Source: Novosphingobium sp.
GTDB taxonomy: Bacteria; Pseudomonadota; Alphaproteobacteria; Sphingomonadales; Sphingomonadaceae
DNA length: 10,003 nucleotides
Assembly: GCA_027490345.1 (NCBI GenBank)
Contig: JAIXYF010000187.1
Location: 1 to 10,003, forward strand
Reading direction: 5' to 3'
The notes beneath the pieces are model-generated. The model was not told where the DNA came from, made no database searches, and saw nothing but the letters and a program-made list of their open reading frames with translations. Shown here piece by piece: positions 7,694 to 10,003 of the stretch (positions are counted from its first letter, which is position 1; each line of letters opens with the position of its first letter). A program made the translations under genes and the position numbers.

Positions 7694-8337
7694 GCCAGGC
7701 AGCAACCGCCCAGCGGCTCGGGCGAACCAGCCCCGATGAACGACGCGAGCATATCCTTGCCGTCGCTTCGGAGATATTCGCCCGTGAGGGCTACGGCGTC
7801 TCCTCGATGTCGTCTATTGCGGCGCGGCTCGGCGGCTCGAAGGCCACGCTTTACAAGTATTTTTCCTCCAAGGAGGAGCTGTTCCGGGCTGTCATGCAGC
7901 GCAAATCGGAAGCTGTCATTGGCCCGCTTGAAGAAATGGTCGGCAATGCCCGGGATCCGGAAGCTCTGCTCAGCGCGTTTGGCAGGATTTTTCTGAACCG
8001 GCTGTGCCAGCCCGATGCTCTCGACATCCACCGCACCGTGCACGGTGAAGGCCAGCGCTTTCCCGAAGTCGCGAAGACGTTTTTCGCCTATGGGCCGGAT
8101 GCGGCTTATGCCTTGCTGACCCCCGCATTGGAACGGTTCCATCAGGAGGGACGGATAGACTGCCCGGACCCGCGTCTCGCGGCCGAGCAATTTTTTGCCA
8201 TGGTGCGCGGCGATCTGCATATGCGCGTCTCCAGCGGCCTCATTCCTCCGCCCGGCGAGGCGGAGATTGAGCGGCAGGTAAGCCACGCCGTTGGCATCTT
8301 CGTGCGCGGCATTGCACGGCGCGATCCGCCTGCCTGA
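7684..8337 (+). CDS. TetR/AcrR-family transcriptional repressor, AefR-like C-terminal domain
   Basis: 217 residues from the ATG at 7684. A GTG at 7675 would add three residues; an in-frame TAA at 7672 excludes anything longer. The TetR DNA-binding domain spans about residues 15-67: RREHILAVASEIFAREGY, then helix-turn-helix IAARLGGSKATLYKYFSSKE. The C-terminal ligand domain contains HGEGQRFPEVAKTFFAYGP, resembling the AefR-like (TetR_C_7) type found on repressors of efflux systems. The gene is divergent from the efflux operon, with 72 bases between the starts, and paired sites there suggest that it represses both the operon and itself, with release by a pump substrate. A 7-bp hairpin overlaps its stop (8328-8334 with 8347-8353) but has no T-tract. 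Family is certain; target is inferred from context. Confidence 0.92.
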   Translation: MVTSQAATAQRLGRTSPDERREHILAVASEIFAREGYGVSSMSSIAARLGGSKATLYKYFSSKEELFRAVMQRKSEAVIGPLEEMVGNARDPEALLSAFGRIFLNRLCQPDALDIHRTVHGEGQRFPEVAKTFFAYGPDAAYALLTPALERFHQEGRIDCPDPRLAAEQFFAMVRGDLHMRVSSGLIPPPGEAEIERQVSHAVGIFVRGIARRDPPA

Positions 8338-8353
8338 AATCTGCCGGGCAGGC
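8328..8353. other. Hairpin at the tetR stop, weak terminator candidate
   Basis: GCCTGCC (8328-8334) and GGCAGGC (8347-8353) pair perfectly over seven bases around the tetR stop codon. It is followed by a GC-rich stretch without T-run, so intrinsic termination is doubtful. The rest of the 118 bases up to the next gene shows only the ribosome site AAGGAG at 8445-8450. Confidence 0.3.
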
Positions 8354-8455
8354 CCGCTGGCCCCTTGACCGGACCGCCCCGGCACGGGCACACCGCCTTT
8401 CGCGCCAACCTCGCCAAAGGGCTGGTCGGCAGGCTTACGACAAAAAGGAGAGGCC

Positions 8456-8830
8456 ATGTTTTCGCACGTCATGCTCGGCTGCAATGATATCGAGCGCTCG
8501 AAGAAGTTCTATGACGCCGTGTTCGCCGCATTTGGCGGCCCTGCCGGGATCATCGATCCCGCTGGCCGGGTGGTCTACATGCACAATGGCGGCATTTTCC
8601 TTCTGACCAAGCCGATCAACGGTGAGCCGGCCTGCGGTGCCAACGGCGGCACGGTCGGCTTCGCGATGACCCCGGATCAGGCCAATGCCTGGCACGATGC
8701 CGGCGTTGCCAATGGTGGCACCACGTGTGAAGACCCGCCGGGCCCGCGCGAAGGTTCGCCCTACTATCTTGCCTATCTGCGTGATCCGGACGGCAACAAG
8801 CTGTGCGCGCTCCACGTGATCGGCAGCTGA
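8456..8830 (+). CDS. VOC-family (glyoxalase/dioxygenase superfamily) protein
   Basis: 124 residues, a single VOC unit of two beta-alpha-beta-beta-beta modules. A strong ribosome site AAGGAG stands five bases before the ATG. Seen: opening strand FSHVMLGCNDIERSKKFYD with a possible metal ligand His4, GGTVGFAMTPDQANAWH (64-80), and the C-terminal LRDPDGNKLCALH (108-120) typical of the fold. At the place where metal-dependent members often carry Glu (DPDGNxxE) this protein has Cys117, and the strand that usually offers His reads TVGF, so classical glyoxalase metal binding is doubtful. It is separated by only 16 bases from S-formylglutathione hydrolase, so it is probably co-transcribed and connected to glutathione-conjugate or formaldehyde metabolism; its reaction is unknown. 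Family is confident, function is not. Confidence 0.88.
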   Translation: MFSHVMLGCNDIERSKKFYDAVFAAFGGPAGIIDPAGRVVYMHNGGIFLLTKPINGEPACGANGGTVGFAMTPDQANAWHDAGVANGGTTCEDPPGPREGSPYYLAYLRDPDGNKLCALHVIGS

Positions 8831-8846
8831 GGCGATAGAGGCTGTC

Positions 8847-9695
8847 ATGACGCTCGAAACCGTATCGACCAGCAAGGCACACGGCGGCACGCTGGGCGTC
8901 TACAAGCACGCCTCTTCCGCAACGGGGACGGGAATGACCTTTTCGGTCTTCCTGCCCCCGCAAGCGGCGGACCAGGGGGCAAAGCTCCCGGTGCTGTTCT
9001 ATCTCTCGGGGCTCACCTGCACCCACGCCAATGTGACCGACAAGGGCGAGTACCGGCGGCTTTGCGCCGAACTGGGGCTGATCTTCGTCGCCCCGGACAC
9101 CAGCCCGCGCGGCGATGGTGTGGCTGATGATGCCGAAGGGGCTTATGATTTCGGCCTTGGCGCGGGCTTCTATGTCAACGCCACCGAGGAACCCTTTGCG
9201 GCCCACTACCGCATGTGGGATTATGTGACGGCTGAACTGCCCGCGCTGATCGCGGAGCACTTCCCCATCGATCCCGCGCGCATGGGCATCACTGGCCATT
9301 CGATGGGCGGCCACGGCGCGCTGACCATCGGGCTGACACACCCGGACATGTTCAAGTCGCTTTCCGCCTTCGCGCCCATTGTCGCGCCGGGGCAAGTGCC
9401 TTGGGGCCACAAGGCGCTGGGCGGCTACCTTGGGCAGGACCGCGCTGGCTGGCGCGCGCATGATGCCGTGGCACTGATCGAAGATGGCAAACGCCCGGCG
9501 GGGGACATCCTCGTCGATCAGGGTGCAGCCGATGGTTTCCTTGCCGAACAGCTGCGGCCCGAACTGCTGGAAGCGGCCTGCAAGGCGGCGGGTGTCGATC
9601 TGACGCTGCGGCTGCAGGATGGCTACGACCACAGCTACAACTTCATATCGACCTTCATGGACGATCATTTGCGCTGGCACGCCGCGCGGCTCTGA
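8847..9695 (+). CDS. fghA: S-formylglutathione hydrolase (esterase D family)
   Basis: 282 residues, matching the usual length (human esterase D, 282). GAGG lies five bases before the ATG. Role: cytosolic hydrolysis of S-formylglutathione to formate and glutathione, the last step of glutathione-dependent formaldehyde detoxification. Seen: LSGLTCTHAN (53-62) with the conserved Cys58, APDTSPRG (82-89), the nucleophile elbow GHSMGG with Ser152, the acid DQGAADGFL with Asp229 by comparison with the human enzyme, and His262 in GYDHSYNF. All catalytic residues are present. It follows the VOC gene by 16 bases. The partner S-(hydroxymethyl)glutathione dehydrogenase gene, often adjacent in relatives, is absent between 8338 and 10003. 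Equivalent names in other species are frmB and yeiG. Confidence 0.96.
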   Translation: MTLETVSTSKAHGGTLGVYKHASSATGTGMTFSVFLPPQAADQGAKLPVLFYLSGLTCTHANVTDKGEYRRLCAELGLIFVAPDTSPRGDGVADDAEGAYDFGLGAGFYVNATEEPFAAHYRMWDYVTAELPALIAEHFPIDPARMGITGHSMGGHGALTIGLTHPDMFKSLSAFAPIVAPGQVPWGHKALGGYLGQDRAGWRAHDAVALIEDGKRPAGDILVDQGAADGFLAEQLRPELLEAACKAAGVDLTLRLQDGYDHSYNFISTFMDDHLRWHAARL

Positions 9696-9732
9696 CCGTC
9701 CGCCCGGCCTGCACTTCTTCCTTGCGAGCTTA

Positions 9733-9772
9733 GCGAAGGACGAGCTGACGTTTACGTCCGCACGTCCTTCGC
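9733..9772. terminator. 10-bp inverted repeat at the fghA-nusB convergence, possible terminator
   Basis: GCGAAGGACG (9733-9742) and CGTCCTTCGC (9763-9772) are exact reverse complements. Inside the 20-base loop a second small hairpin GACG-TTTA-CGTC (9747-9758) can form. The right arm codes the last residues of NusB (around AKD) and the stop TAA lies in the inner loop. No T-run follows on either strand, so it may be a transcript-end stabiliser or a factor-dependent end rather than a classical terminator. Confidence 0.5.
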
Positions 9773-10003
9773 AACCGCATCGAGCAGCCCGTTGACGAAC
9801 TTCGTCTCGCGCGCATCAAAGAAGGCGTGGGCCACATCGAGGTATTCGCCGATCACTGTGCCGACGTTGATATCGCGGCGCGCCATCAGCTCATAGGCCC
9901 CGGCGCGCAGGATCTGGAGCATCGTGCGGTCGAGCCGGGCGATGGACCCGCCATCGGCGAGCCGGGCCGTCAGCGCGGCGTCGATTTCGTCGCGCCGGGC
10001 GGC
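9752..10003 (-). CDS. nusB: Transcription antitermination factor NusB, C-terminal part (5' end outside window)
   Basis: The minus strand is open from base 10003 to the TAA at 9754-9752, giving 83 residues, about half of a usual NusB (140-160). Recognisable conserved stretches: RTMLQILRAGAYEL, IGEYLDVAHAFFD and FVNGLLDAVAKD, which in this order are diagnostic for the NusB C-terminal helices. Role: RNA-binding factor that with NusE (S10) binds boxA in rRNA leaders and prevents premature termination. The gene is convergent with fghA, with 56 bases between stops. Its start and neighbours lie beyond the window. Confidence 0.94.
   Translation of the reverse strand, partial: AARRDEIDAALTARLADGGSIARLDRTMLQILRAGAYELMARRDINVGTVIGEYLDVAHAFFDARETKFVNGLLDAVAKDVRT

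Noticed and set aside
8365..8390. Promoter for the VOC gene starting at TTGACC (8365-8370)
   Set aside because: The region 17 bases on is GC-rich with nothing like a -10 hexamer.

Overview
The window looks like chromosomal DNA of a high-GC alphaproteobacterium, most likely a sphingomonad (Novosphingobium/Sphingobium-like). That is inference from base composition (about two thirds G+C by eye), codon choice and gene types; there is no rRNA or single-copy marker other than a nusB fragment to test it. No mobile element, CRISPR array, tRNA or phage gene is visible.

Layout. (1) 1-2447, plus strand: the C-terminal 410 residues of a Baeyer-Villiger-type flavin monooxygenase overlap by ATGA with a serine hydrolase of the class C beta-lactamase / family VIII esterase type. 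The pair suggests oxidation of a ketone to an ester followed by ester cleavage. (2) 2513-2548: a strong hairpin between convergent genes, then on the minus strand a small exported protein (2579-3091) with a lysine-rich segment, 15 consecutive prolines, an 8-residue tandem repeat and a glycine-zipper tail. (3) 3092-3411: a 320-base non-coding stretch with a perfect 9-bp inverted repeat and an A+T-rich island. (4) 3412-7611, minus strand: a tripartite drug-efflux operon, transcribed as outer-membrane lipoprotein (NodT/TolC type), emrA-like membrane fusion protein, emrB-like 14-TM MFS pump. The junctions are tight (ATGA overlap, or one base), and a 15-bp tandem repeat spans the first junction. 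(5) 7612-7683: a compact divergent control region with two related 17-base sites flanking opposed -35 elements, then a TetR/AefR-type regulator (7684-8337, plus). (6) 8456-9695, plus: a VOC-family protein and S-formylglutathione hydrolase, a piece of the glutathione-dependent formaldehyde detoxification pathway; the dehydrogenase gene is not in the window. (7) 9752-10003, minus: the 3' end of nusB, whose last codons lie inside an inverted repeat shared with the fghA-nusB junction.

Most of the window is recognisable metabolism, efflux and stress defence. The least explained items are the polyproline/glycine-zipper exported protein, the paired operator architecture, and the monooxygenase-esterase couple. 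I see no clear sign of a wholly new multi-gene system.
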